In this document: positions 22,542 to 34,063 of the stretch, in pieces | Numbering within the stretch: position 1 is the stretch's first letter | Layout: every line of letters starts with the position of its first letter | The notes under the pieces: model-generated | Seen by the model: only the letters and a program-made list of their open reading frames with translations | Told to the model about the DNA's origin: nothing | Databases searched by the model: none | Made by a program: the position numbers and the translations under genes | DNA from: Corythucha ciliata | Taxonomy: Eukaryota; Arthropoda; Insecta; Hemiptera; Tingidae | Direction: 5' to 3' | DNA length: 64,000 bases | NCBI GenBank assembly: GCA_038030265.1 | Contig: CM075939.1 | Span: 8,847,253-8,911,252, forward strand

Positions 22542-22613
22542 CATTTTTCGAGTTTGTTTTTAGTGACATTTTGTGGTTCCAACTTTTTGTTGTTGTTTAG
22601 TTCGAGATTCCGA

Positions 22614-22619
22614 AATAAA
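22614..22619 (+). promoter_or_regulatory. CISD3 polyadenylation signal
   Basis: Canonical AATAAA 73 bases past the CISD3 stop codon, followed by a T-rich stretch. Confidence 0.55.
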
Positions 22620-23588
22620 TTACTTTATAATGACCAAAGAAAGAAACTGAAATTTCTATTTACGAGGCTCACTTTGCCTAGCTCCGAAGCTGAATCGACA
22701 ATTTTTTATCGACGGGTCTGTGTACATGTTCCTGTTCTTTCTCCACCCCACAATATGACTAGCCCGAGAACCGAGAAGGGGTCCGAGTAGTACAGAGGCT
22801 CTCTGATGGGCTCACTGAAACGTTGTAATTCAGACATTTCGACCATAAAACTTGGTTGACCGAGACCGACCCCCTGGGATTGCCTGCAGTGGCGTAGGAA
22901 CGTCTTCAAAAATCGTAAAAAAAACGTATTTGGAGGGCTTTCCATCGCTCAGGACTTAAGCTTGCTGTTGAGGGACGAATGGGTCAATGAGGAAGTTTCA
23001 CGTTTTCCAAAAATATTTTTTTTCGATTAGGCACATCAATCCTTCCACGTAAATAAATAAATAAAAATTTTAAACCCTTCAGAAACATTTTTTATTTCTC
23101 AACAAAAGTTGGCATATTTGAAATCCCGCCAAAACGAACATTTTCCGCAACGTAATCGTCGTTGTATTCTCTGTCCTTTTCATGCCTCTAAATAGCTCAT
23201 CTGTTTATCCTCCACTATTGTATTATTGGAGAGCTCTAGTAGAAAATAAGGCAAAGAAACACAACAAACCGCTCTTCGACAGCTACATTACAGGTGACTT
23301 TTTTTCGGAAAGCGCCTATGACGCAAACGTGCTAGCTGGCGTGTTTGAAATGACCTAAAACTTCAAAAATCGCGTATTTATTAACTGTTGGATTATTTTA
23401 CGAACGGATCACGATTTATGCTCTATTTTAGCATAAATAAACCTTAAAAAATAAATTTATAAATAAGTTCTGACCCATGAAACTTCCTCATTTAAAGTTA
23501 ATATTCGATATTTTTAGGACGAAAAATTCGGCCCAGATGGGGCTTAGTTAAAATTGCCCATCAACCCAATTTCATCAAATTCCCAATT
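22620..23588. other. Intergenic, no gene recognised
   Basis: AT-rich with no convincing coding frame. GCAGTGGCGTAGG near 22884 resembles the terminus of a dispersed element, but no partner end was found. Confidence 0.4.
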
Positions 23589-23670
23589 TCTTGCACGAGT
23601 AGCACTGCACTTGCGTCTGTGAGAAGCACCCGTGGAGGGATTCCAAGAGCGCCCTAGCGGCCCCATGTTG
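23589..23670 (-). repeat. Conserved block, inverted partner of 29735-29805
   Basis: On the minus strand CCCTCCACGGGTGCTTCTCA with flanking TCTTGGAAT and CAGACGCAAGTGCA matches the plus-strand block at 29755-29800. The two lie in opposite orientation either side of the MULE. They may be parts of its terminal inverted repeats or simply two copies of an unrelated repeat. Confidence 0.5.
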
Positions 23671-23788
23671 AACGATTACTTTTCCCCAAAGGACTGGCGG
23701 GCGCTTGTTAACAAATCGTAACGCGTATATTTGTCGATTGAGTGTTTTTAACGGTTTTAAGACTGCCGGTTTCCACTGGATTATTTCA

Positions 23789-26274
23789 ATGACGTTCGTA
23801 TGTTTTTGTGGGCACAAAGCCAGAGACAATTACAACCTCAGTAGGCACAAAAAGAGATGCTATCAAGAAAACGGCGCAAATAAGGTAAGCCAGGTATCAC
23901 TTTTGAAGGTAAATCGTTCAAGACTGGCCCTTTAGGGGACAAATGGTAGTAGGTACATAATTTTAATTTCTATTTGACAGGTTGTTACTTGTTTTTACTG
24001 TAAACAAAGCTTTGATCGAAAATCTTCCTTGGCGTTCCACATAAGGACTCACCACTTAGGCGAACCGAAAGAAAATGGAGGCTTGCAGTGCCCACTTTGT
24101 TCAAGTAAGCGCCGTGACAGGCCTGGCATTGAAAATCACTTGTCTCGAGACCATGAGATCTCTTTAAAAAAAAAACTATTCTTTCTTTCGACAACGAAGA
24201 AAGTTTTTTGAAGCGGAAAGCTGAAATAGAGAAATCTTCGGTGTGTTGTTATTCAGCAAAGAGGGGCTGGAAAAAACTAAGCAGCGGCAAAAAAAAACCG
24301 TTACGTATCATTGTTTTAGAAGTGGTGCATCCCGATCTATTCCTCTGGGATCCCGCAAGAGGCTTCCATTTCTACTCGGTACGCCAAAATTGAAGCATGT
24401 TGTCCTGCATACATTAAAGTAACCACTCTTGAAAGCAAGAAGATTGAAGTTGTGTATTCAAGCACGCACGTTGGTCATGACTTTGAAGTCGCTCGACTAT
24501 CATTAAGCAAAAGTTATCGAAAGTCCCTTGCCGTTAAAATGCGCATGAAAATACCGCTTGAAGAAATTTTAGCTTCTGAAAGGGAGAAAGGGAAACAGGG
24601 TAGTGAACTTCAACTTCAAAGAAGCTTGCTATTGACCCGCAAAGATTTGCACAACATCGCAAAGGAATTCGGCGTGCATAAAGACGTTATTCGTCATTCA
24701 AACGACGCCGTAAGTGTAGAAGCATGGGTCACTCTAAATCTAACTTCAGAGAAGCCCTGGGTTCGCTACCACAAATTTAATGGAGTCATTGACCCTCAAC
24801 ATCCACATATTCAACCCGATGACTTCATTTTAATTCTCATGAGCGAGGGACAGTTGGAAATGTTCAGACAACATGGATCTAACGTAGTTTGCGTTGATGG
24901 AACTCATGGAACCAACGGATACGGCTTTGAAATGACTACCATTTTAGTACTGAACGACCGAAAAGAGGAGTTTCCAGTTGCTACCATGTTCAGCAGTCGC
25001 TCAGATATTGAAACGATGACACTTTTCTTCAACTACATTCGTGAGTATTGTGGAGAAAAAATGAAGTGCCGTATATTCATGACGGACATCACAGAAATTT
25101 ACTATCAAGCGTGGGTGCGAGTTATGGGCCAACCAAGTCTTCGTCTGTTCTGTGCTTGGCATATGTTGATAGAGCATGGAGAAAAAATCTGAACAAAATA
25201 AAAGGTGGCTTAGTCGAAAAAAGGGCGGTGTACCAGCAGGTCAAAGCTGTCCAGATGGAACGCAATATTGAATCTTTTTTCCTCAAGTTCAAGAATCTCA
25301 TCAACGAATTACTGGCCAACGACTATGCCCGAGCGTTCGGGGAATATTTGCGCGATTACTATAGTTGCAATACAGAAAATTGGGCGTATTGTCACAGAAT
25401 TCATGCGGGGGTAAATACGAACACCCACATTGAACGCATGCACGGAGTGTTCAAATACTTGTACCTGAAGGGGAAAAAAACTAAACGTCTCGACAAAGCT
25501 CTCCATGCGTTACAGAACTTTATTAGCGACAAGTTCTACGACGAGCTCATTTCATCCCATAAGGGAAAACTGTCCAAGAAATTACAGATACTCCGTCACA
25601 GACATGGAGTCTATAGGAGAGAAAGTGGTAAAATGATAGCAAGGCAAATCGACGCCAATGAATGGACTGTTAGCTCTAGTTCCCATCATGAGTGCTACAA
25701 TGTCTTGAAAATTAATAATTCCTGTGCGAAGTGCTATCTCAAATGCGGATGGTGCGATGCTTGTGCTCATTCGTTTGTATGCACTTGTATGGATAGTGCA
25801 ATCCGTGCAAATATGTGCAAACATATCCATAAGGTGTGCGCAGATTGTGCTAATGACACACCCAGCAGCCGTGATGGACCTTCCATAATTATAGAAATGG
25901 CGAGTGACGATTTTCTCACCACTGACAACCCTAAGACAGGAGAAAACGTGAAGGAAGCAGTTCTCCGGGAAATCATCAATAAACCTGCGTCAAACAACGT
26001 CAGCCTCAGCGAAGAAATCGATAAACTCAGTAAGGAATTTTTGGAATTGGCTGGGACTATTCGGAATGCTGAAGAGCTTAGAGCCGGCCGTGAGTCACTC
26101 GCGTCCCTTGGCGCAACACTATCAGCTCTACGTGAGTCCTCGATGGCCCAATCGGCCTCCCTACCACCTCTCCCAAAGATTCCGCCAAATGTGGCGATTT
26201 CGCCGCAAAAAAGATTTGTAACACCAGCAAAGCCAAAGCCACAACGCTCGAAGATCAGCAAAGCGGCAAAATAA
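23789..26274 (+). pseudogene. MULE-type transposase with N-terminal zinc fingers, frameshifted
   Basis: ATG 23789; exon 23789-23884, a 96 bp intron (GTAAGC...TTGACAG), then exon from 23981. The first exon has C-F-C..H..C and the second two C2H2-like fingers (CFYCKQSFDR..H..H and CPLCSSKRRD..H..H), as expected of DNA-binding domains. A diverged zinc-binding segment follows (YHCFRSG, CCPAYIKV, STHVGHD). The DDE core shows VVCVDGTHG (first D, about 24890), MTDITEIYYQAW (second D, about 25080), then FCAWH and NTHIERMHG (E, about 25430). A SWIM-like finger comes last (FVCTCMD...NMCKHIHK, about 25780). Frame changes occur near 24180, 24290, 24370 and 25160; several sit beside A-runs. The order of domains identifies a Mutator-like element common in arthropods. 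It is not an intact transposase as read. Confidence 0.85.
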
Positions 26275-26863
26275 AAAAAAAATCAGAACGCTCACTTTGT
26301 CTTCCATGCTATCCGAAATTGCATGCGTGTACTAACCATTCATTTCTTCCCAGTTTATTGATGTTTTGATGTACATACATACCTTTTTAGCCTTATTTTG
26401 ACCTCTTATATCTTTATGACGACAGTTTGATGGTTTTACTCAGTCAGTTCTTTGCTATGAATATATACTTACTGTTTTTATTTTAAATTGCTTGCCTACA
26501 TAAAAAATGTTTCATTCGGGCAGCTTAGCTTGTCCTGGGTTCTTCTTTACTTTCCAAGATACAAACAGAGCATTACTTAATGGTGTATTCCAGCACGAAT
26601 GCACAAGTTCTGCTCTCCCTCGAGCTCGGATATTTTTTCACAGCAACTAGGGTAGTTGCTATAATGACCAGATGGTCACATTTCTTGAATTTATCGATCA
26701 TAAATATGTTCATATTTTAGGTTAAGATCCCAAATGCAGAAACAAATTTGACTCATGATTTTAATTTGGTTTCTCTTCAGAATACGTTCAGACGTCGCTG
26801 GGGACCATCTGTAACATTTTTAGCGTAGCACGGTAGCACCCCATGCTGAATTTTCATATTACA
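26275..26863. other. 3' flank of MULE, no gene recognised
   Basis: AT-rich, with no coding signal. It may hold the remainder of the MULE, whose right terminus was not securely located. Confidence 0.4.
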
Positions 26864-26960
26864 TAAGGGGTATTCATGCTCAGAAGTTTAACGTATATTA
26901 TCGACGTAAACCCTGTTATCTCGCATTTTTGTTGTTCAGTTCCTCCGCTTCTACACCTAT

Positions 26961-28748
26961 GGGCGTAGCCAGAGGGGGACAGGGGTGGGCAGTTGCCCTC
27001 CCCTAAACTCAAAAGCGCAGATTTAGTGGGGCAGCTGCCCACCCCCAGATACCCACAAAAAGGATTCAAACCTTTAAAATCCAGCAGGTACATTTTGTTC
27101 CATGAAAATTTTCCCAGATCCTGGCTCAGCAATAAACCAATTTCTCGAATTTCGCTCACGAAAACACCAATTATACACTAATGAAAACAAAATTTCGCGG
27201 GGTGGCCTGATTCAACAAATTCCTCTGATTTCGCTGTCTTAAAACCAATTTTTTGTGGATATTTCTCTCCGAAAAATATATTTTTTCTTCTAGTAATAAT
27301 AATAATAAATGTTCTAATGAAACAAATCTTGCTATTTTTCGATGCTGACAAACAATTTTTCGGGACGGATTACTTCAGTTAACGATTTCGCTTATTTTTC
27401 GCACAAAAAACAAAAAAACATTTTTGCAAGATTTGGCTCTTTAAAATACTCACGAATTTTTCTCGAAAAAGAAAAACATTTTCCCGGATCTGGCTCATTT
27501 TAAAATACATTTCTTAGATATTTCTCGCTGAACAACCAATTTCTGGAATTTTTGTTGCCTGCAAACCAATTTCGCTGGGTAATCCAAGCGAGGATCGGTG
27601 TCTGAATTGAGTCGCCTGGTGAAATTGGTTTGCCGGCCTCAAAAATCCCCGAAATTGGTTGTTCATTGAGCCAAATCCGAGAAATTTATACGCGAAAAGC
27701 CAACTCCTTGGGCAAAATTTACGCGAAAAGTCACGCATCATAAACGCTTCACCAAGGGCAATTTTATAATGAAATTGTCCATTTCATTGAAAAAACTTGT
27801 CAGTTTCACGACGAATAAGTTAATGTGAGGTTGATTCTCGCAAATGAAATTATCGGTTTAAAAGGTGTCAGTTTTATAAGGAAATTGCCAATTTGATGAG
27901 GGAATTGCCATTTTACTTCCATGTTCTTCATGATGAAATTGCCATTTTTTAGGCGAACTTTCAATTCTATACAGAAATTGTCTGTTTGATTTGGAAATTG
28001 TGACTTTCAAGAAGAAATCGTTTCTACGAATAATTATTAATTTTATGAGGAAATTGTCGATATCACGAGGAAGCAGAAATTGTCAATTTTCTATGAAATA
28101 TGGCAGTAGGTATTATAAGATAATAGTCAAGTTTATGGAAATGTTTTAAATTTTATGGGAACATTTTCAATCTTATGAGGAAACTGTTAGTTTTTTAAAG
28201 AAAGGTGTAAAATTTTATGAGGAAACTGCCATTTTTAAGGGTGGTTGTCAATTTCATGAACAAATGTCAATTGGAAGCAGAAATGGTTAATTTCATGAGG
28301 AAATTATAATTTATCCTCAGTTTTATTTTTGGTCCCTCAATTTCTGTACTAATTCTGCCTTATGACTCGAGCGGCAATTGTCCTTTCGATGATCATTATT
28401 AATAATTATGTACCTACAGTAACTAGCTATCATCTATTTGGGCTTTAACTATTTTTAGCGGAAGTGGCCGATTTTGTTTGAAATTGTCAATTCTATGGGT
28501 AAATTTTCAATTTTATGAGGTTAGTATGTTTATGAGTGTAGTGTGAGGTGACAGTTTTCCACCAGAGATTTAGTTTTCGAGGGATAGTGACTGTCCCTGA
28601 GCAAATTCAGTATCTGATGATCATAAATTGACGATTTCCAGTATCCAGTTCCCGATCTACCTACACCTGTAGAAAGGCAATGGTGTATCTGAATGGCATT
28701 GTCCCCATTGAAGCTGCTCACCCCTAGATCAAGGGCTGGCTACGCCCC
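26961..28748. mobile_element. 1.8 kb minisatellite-filled element with GGGCGTAGCCAG ends
   Basis: Starts GGGCGTAGCCAG (26961) and ends CTGGCTACGCCC (28736-28747). Similar 10-mers flank it: CTACACCTAT at 26951-26960 and CTACACCCAT at 28752-28761, the latter 4 bp away from the end. The interior has no ORF. It holds a GGGGCAGCTGCCC-rich subterminal block, then degenerate units of ACCAATTTCGCGG type (27130-27700), then GAAATTGTCAATTTTATGAG units (27780-28510). It is nested in the element at 26867-29199. Confidence 0.6.
27780..28510 (+). repeat. Minisatellite family D
   Basis: Degenerate units of about 25-35 bp around GAAATTGTCAATTTTATGAG, repeated about 20 times with variable spacing. It lies inside the 26961-28748 element and has no coding potential. 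Confidence 0.7.
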
Positions 28749-29223
28749 TGACTACACCCATCTGTTCAGCATTTATAGCATAATATAACAAATACGACGT
28801 TGGAGTTTGTAATGAATACCCATATCTATCGACGTAAACCCTTTGTTATTTCGTATTTTTGTTGTTCAATTTCTCGTTTCTATGGACTACACCAATTAGT
28901 TCAGCATTTAGCATAAATCTAAGTATAACAAATACAAAGTTGAGCATTTTTCATGAATACCCCTTTTGTTCTCAGAAGTTCAACGTAATTATGCTATCGA
29001 CATAAATCCTGTAATTTCGTATTTTTATGTCCAATTTCTCTGTTTCTATGAATTACGTCAATCTCGCGAACAGCACCATTCTACTTAATTAAAAACTAAA
29101 GAAAATGGACCATATCCTGCCACACCTCACAGATGGAATACACCTATCTGTTCGGAATTTAGCATAGGTACACGGTTTAGAATTTCTCATGAATACCCCT
29201 AATGTCATTTTTAATTTTGCCTT

Positions 29224-29304
29224 TTTTTTGTAGACCACTACACGACGCTTCGGAAGACATTGGAAATTAATCCAACGAAACGTCGCGCAGTGGTCTACAA
29301 AAAC
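29224..29304. repeat. 81 bp hairpin / mini-MITE
   Basis: TTTTGTAGACCACTACACGA pairs with the reverse complement at 29281-29304 (CGTCGCGCAGTGGTCTACAA) with a loop of about 33 nt. Probably a very small inverted-repeat element. Confidence 0.65.
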
Positions 29305-29368
29305 AACTTATAATAATCTGTCTGGAAAAAAGAAAAAGACACTTTTCTTGAAAGTCGATAGAGTCTAA

Positions 29369-29547
29369 AGGTGCGTTTACACTGAAGTATCCGACATTTA
29401 TGTCGCGACGCTTATGTCTCGACATAAATGTAAAGTGTCAGACATTTATGTATATTGACTGCAAATTCTGATAAAAATTTCTGGAAGTTTGAGTTTACAC
29501 CAAGGAAATTTGTGTCTGACACTAAATTTCAAGCAATAAACGCACCT
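29369..29547. mobile_element. 179 bp MITE with TAA target duplication
   Basis: Ends AGGTGCGTTTA and TAAACGCACCT, flanked by TAA at 29366-29368 and 29548-29550. The interior holds palindromic ACATTTATGTCG-type repeats. Fits a Harbinger-like MITE. Confidence 0.7.
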
Positions 29548-29734
29548 TAAAGCTTATGGGAAAAAAATGCGTTTTGAATGAAAGGGTAAAATAATATGTT
29601 TTGGGTCATTGGGTGCTACGAACAATATGAATTACAAAATATCCTCCCTGATAGGAAAGGAAGAAATGAAAGGATCTCATCCATCCGGACTTGACGTTGA
29701 AATACGCGGGAATCGGACTCCCACCATGTTCCGA

Positions 29735-29810
29735 ACTTCCAACAGCAGAGTGCTCTGGACATCCCTCCACGGGTGCTTCTCAAAGACTCAAGTGCATGTT
29801 CAGAGGGTTG
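29735..29810 (+). repeat. Conserved block, inverted partner of 23589-23670
   Basis: Contains CCCTCCACGGGTGCTTCTCA and GACTCAAGTGCA. See the partner entry; the open frames here (29609-29909) share peptide fragments with it but no full protein is evident. Confidence 0.45.
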
Positions 29811-29894
29811 AATAGCACAGAGTTTGAGACCTGTACAAATCTTTTAGAAACATTTTTTTTTTTTTTCATAGCGATCTATTATATTTTTTCTCTT

Positions 29895-31661
29895 CAGGGG
29901 CGGATTTAAGGTAAAATGTTTAGAGGGGCTTAGCCCTGAGCTCATGATCCCCCCCCCTTCTATCGCAGATTAAGTCAAATTCCAAATTTTGTGGATTATT
30001 GCTCTCAGAACGAATTTCAAAGTTTTTCCCCGCTCAAAAAACCAATGTCTCCCTAAAAAGCCAATTTGCACCGGGCTGACTCTTCATGAATGCAATTCCG
30101 CTCATTAAACAGTTTCGATGTCCAAATATCACGGATTGAACACACCGCAAAACCCAATTATGTGGGTTTTGGCTACTTCAATAACAAAATTTGCCGGTTT
30201 GGCACTTTTTGAGGCCAAATTTGTCGGATTTCGTAGGTCAGAACAGAAAGACAGAAACCAATTTCGTGGGGCTGGCTCCCTTAAGACAAGCCAATTTAAC
30301 GGGATTTCACACCTTTTAAAATGATAAATGAGCGTACTGGCTCATTTTAAAGAGAAATTTCATGGCTCTGGCTGTTTCTAAAAACAAAATATCGCAGGGT
30401 CCAGACGAGGATCAAAGATTTAGTCAAGGGAGAGGCTTATGAAATTGAGTCCTTCGGTCTAATAAAAATGGTTCGCTATCAATTCACTGCCTACACCCAC
30501 CTTAAAACGCCTTAAAAATGGCCAAACTGGCAATTACCGCTCTAAAAAAAAGCCCAACGGACTTCAACGCGGTCTAAAAGTGGCTAGACTGACGGTTCGT
30601 GCAGCCCTGAAAATGCATGAAAAGATCATGAATCCCGCTATGAAACTGGCTAAATCTTCCATTTACGAGCAACAACTGACTAAAACTAGCGATTCCCGAT
30701 CTGAAAATGGCGAAGCAGACGTAACGCACTCTAAAAATGGGCAAACTAACAATTCACGCTCCGCAAATCCCTAAACAGACCATTCCTGCGCTGAATATTC
30801 CAAAATTAACCATTTTCGCGTCAAGAATGCCCCAACTGACCATTCGGGCGTTGGCTTGACAGGACTAATTGCGTCCTTCAAAAAGCAAAACTGACGATTC
30901 ACGCTTATTATAAATGGCGCAACAGACTTTACGAACCCTAAAAATGGAAAAACTGACGATTCATGCTCTGAAAATATCACACTGGCTATTCACTCTCTTT
31001 AAATTACTGTACTGACAATTTGCGCCCTAGAAGTGGCAAGCTGACCATTCGCACACCATAAATGGCGTGACTGACTATTCGCATCTTGAAAAATGCCAGA
31101 ACTGATTGTTTGCGTTCTCTCAATGGTTAAACTAATAACTCACGCAAGGAAAATGTCAAAACTGAATTCGTAGCATACAATTGACTGAAATGACGGATTC
31201 ATGCCCTATAAAATTGGTAAAACTGACTCTATGCGGCCTATGATGAATGGTTAAACTGGTAATTCGCATTTTGAAAATCCCTAAGCAGATAATTCATGTC
31301 CTGGAAATGGCAAAATTGGCCATTCGCGCGTTAGAAATAGCAATACTGAGGCTTCACGCCTTGAAAATGTCTAAACTGACGATCCTGGCCTTAAAAGCTG
31401 GCTATTTACGCCCTGTAAATGGCATACTCAACTTGTACCAGCAATTCACGGTCTAAAAATGGCCTAACTGATCGTTTGTACTCTACAGAGGCTAAACAGA
31501 CGATTCGCACCTTCAAAGTGGCTATCTGCACCCAAAAAATTGCCAAACAGGGCTATTTGCGCCCTTCAAGCGATAAACTGACCACATGCGATTGCGCACC
31601 GAGCATGGGCCGTCCTCATCGAACCCCTGCCCCCCCCCCCCAACCAGCGTTAGCTACCCCT
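29895..31661. mobile_element. Candidate 1.77 kb minisatellite-filled element
   Basis: Left end CAGGGGCGGATTTAAGG followed by GAGGGGCTTAGCCC; right end a C-run then CCAGCGTTAGCTACCCCT (to 31661), which reads AGGGGTAGCTAACGCTGG on the opposite strand. The interior is again minisatellite: ACCAATTTCG-like units (30000-30360), then family B. Size and plan resemble 26961-28748, but the termini match only loosely. Confidence 0.4.
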
Positions 31662-32165
31662 CATGGACTGGATAAACTTTTTGATTTGATATGAAGCTAT
31701 AAATTGCTATAAAATTACTTGATTGGCAAATCACGCCCTAAAAATAGCTAAAATGACGACTCGCACCTTGAAAATGGCCAAAAAAGCCATTCCGGGACAT
31801 TGAAAATGGCTGAACTGACGATTTGTGCTCTGAAATAACCAAACGCCTTCAAAATTTCAATTTTCAAAGTTTCGCTCTAAAAATGGTCAAACTGGTCAAT
31901 CGCACTCTTTGGAAAGCGTCAGGGACAACGTCAATTCGTCTCTTGAAAGTGGTAGAACAGACTGGACAAGCTCTAAAACGGGCAGCTGGTCGTATTGACT
32001 ATTCATGTCCTCCCCCCTCTCCCACAATGGCTATACTGACAGATTTGCGCCTTGAAAAACGACCGCTCGCGTTCCAATAATGGCCAAATTGACCATTCGT
32101 ACCTTAAAAATGCCTGAACTGATGATTCGTACCCTAACTATCACCAAAACGACATTCAGGCACTA
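30480..32165 (+). repeat. Minisatellite family B (about 30 bp unit)
   Basis: Many degenerate units around AAAATGGCTAAACTGACGAT followed by TCGCGCCTT. The same family occupies 54290-54705. Several short frames run through it because the unit is about 30 bp and stop-poor; none is a gene. A C-run and element-like end interrupt it at about 31600-31661. Confidence 0.75.
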
Positions 32166-32399
32166 AAAATTGCAAACTCATTCACTGACGAGAATTCGGG
32201 TTTCAGACCGCATGGATTTTATTAATTCCTCCCTTGGCAACTGTCAGTTTCGGTTAAGCTGTCAATTTCGTCCTTAAGACTGATAATTTCGTCTTTAAAA
32301 AACTCTCAATTTCGCCCCAGAAACTGACAGTCTTGACTTGGAATCTGTCAATTTCCTCCTACATAACAGAAGATCACAAAACTTGATTTCGAGATTCAG

Positions 32400-33110
32400 C
32401 AGCAGACCATTAGCCGCAAAGTTTCCGCCAGGAACTACGAATTCGTATTTTTCTCAATTTCAGTGGTAGTGAATTATCCCTTTTTCTCTACTTTAGACAA
32501 TTATTTTTCGCTATGAATTAGCGCTGTTTCTGAATTTTAGCTTTAGGCTTGCCTGATGAACAAAAGCATAATTAGCGTTTATTTTCCCAGTTTTAGAAGT
32601 AAAAATGACTCCGTAGACACCGCGAATTAGCGATTTTCTCTCTATTCCGGTCTGGAAATAAGCATCGGCCACGAATGAGGGCTTTTTTGCAATTTTAGAC
32701 ACGAATATGAGCGCTTTTCCAGACTTGAAGCCGCTATTACTGGCCCTGGAAGATGAGCACATTAGCGCGTCTTCTCAATTTCAGCAGCCTCAGTACCAGA
32801 AGTGGCCTCCAAAATCCGCGAAGTAGTACTTTGCTCAATTTCAGTAGCGAACTTTATAATGAAAAGTAAATAGCGTTTCTTCTCAACTACACCCGGGAAG
32901 TTCGCCTTCACATGCTACGAATTGGTGTGTTTTCCCTAATTTCGGCGTCAAAAGAGGGCTTTTTATTAATTTCAGCCGCAGATTTGAAAAGATTTGAAAA
33001 AACCTCGCGCTTGGCCCTCGGTAGTGGCTACTCTGGAGTCGGGAAAAATCGCTCAAAACCGACGGCAAGGCCAAACGTTCCCTTTTAGAGGGAATCAACT
33101 CGGCTGACGC
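32400..33110 (-). repeat. Minisatellite family A, reverse orientation
   Basis: Units read as TTTTCTCAATTTTAGC and CGCGAATTAGCG on the plus strand, the reverse complement of family A at 3240-4880. The preceding 32200-32400 has CTGTCAATTTCGTCC-type units related to family C. Confidence 0.7.
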
Positions 33111-34063
33111 AAACATCCACTTGCGTGGGCCGGTCCCCCCCTCCCCCCTAGATGACTGATACGTTGCTCAGTGCAGTGTTCTCTTAACTATCAGGCTAAA
33201 ATCTGCTGTTTGAAAAGGGTCACTGCGTGATTTAAAAGGTGGTGGTGAGGTGATCCACGAAGTCTCCCACCCCCTTTTATTTTATTATTATGTTTGAAAA
33301 TACGATATTTTTAAATGCCGACGTCTTTTTATTTCCTTCAGCGTGCTGCACTGCCCTTGACAGGTCTCTGAGCTCCCTAAGGTTAAGGGTTCACGGTGAA
33401 CGTGCTTTAATTTCTCGGCGTTTAAGCGATAATGATGTAAAAAAAAAAAAAAACTGATACAGCGATCCAAATTATTACAACAGCGTTCGAAGCTATTCTT
33501 AGCTCCGCGTAATAATACCTTTGCTGCTGCTCGAATTTAAGCCACGCCAATGCCTCTCCTTTCAGAAGGCTCGTTATTGTATTTCTTTTATTTCGTCATA
33601 AGCCTCGCTCTACCTCCCCCACACACCAAAAACGTTATTGTCCTTTTGATCGTCGAGTCTTGTATCGCGCGTGACGTCAGTAAATATCGACCAATCTGAT
33701 CGCGTGATGGTCGTTGGGGAGGGGATAAGGTACGAGAAAGCATTGTTGTCGATCATTCTCCAGGCATCTTTAAACACTTTCAATCCCCTCTCGCTTTAGC
33801 TTAGATAACGGAATTATTGGTGGCTCCATCACGCGTTTTGAGTGATGGGTCTCGATTGACGTCACAATCAACCTGTTTCATAGCGAGCCCCCCCCCCCCC
33901 ACCTATTCTAAATTTTTGCCACACTTTTTTGTGTATGCGACATGCAGTTTCAAATTATGTTGAGATTGGCAGGGGGCGCCAACAGTTTAGCGTGAAACTC
34001 GTCAATTTATCGCTTTAAATTTTCTGGTTTCCTAGTCGTTAGAAATTGTTTCTTCAAGTGATT
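33111..34063. other. Intergenic, with two CRE-like palindromes
   Basis: No gene. TGACGTCA occurs near 33672 and 33856, about 185 bp apart, with TCGATC/GATCG motifs between. They lie about 5 kb upstream of the p35 start codon; an enhancer role is only a possibility. C-runs occur at 33137 and 33889. Confidence 0.35.

Larger units (their letters stand above)
26867..29199. mobile_element. Harbinger-like element with TAA target duplication, carrying a nested insertion
   Basis: Begins GGGGTATTCATG at 26867 and ends CATGAATACCCC at 29199, each bordered by TAA (26864-26866 and 29200-29202). Between these ends, copies of a roughly 150-190 bp unit (TATCGACGTAAACC, TATTTCGTATTTTTGTTG, TCAGCATTTAGCATAA) occur at 26885-26960 and 28755-29199, so the original element was a small tandem-repeat element. 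A 1.8 kb insertion (26961-28748) separates them. No transposase is visible. TWA duplications are typical of PIF/Harbinger. Confidence 0.65.

Noticed and set aside
30580..32080. Chain of short plus-strand ORFs with similar Lys/Leu-rich peptides
   Set aside because: They are translations of minisatellite family B, whose unit is about 30 bp.
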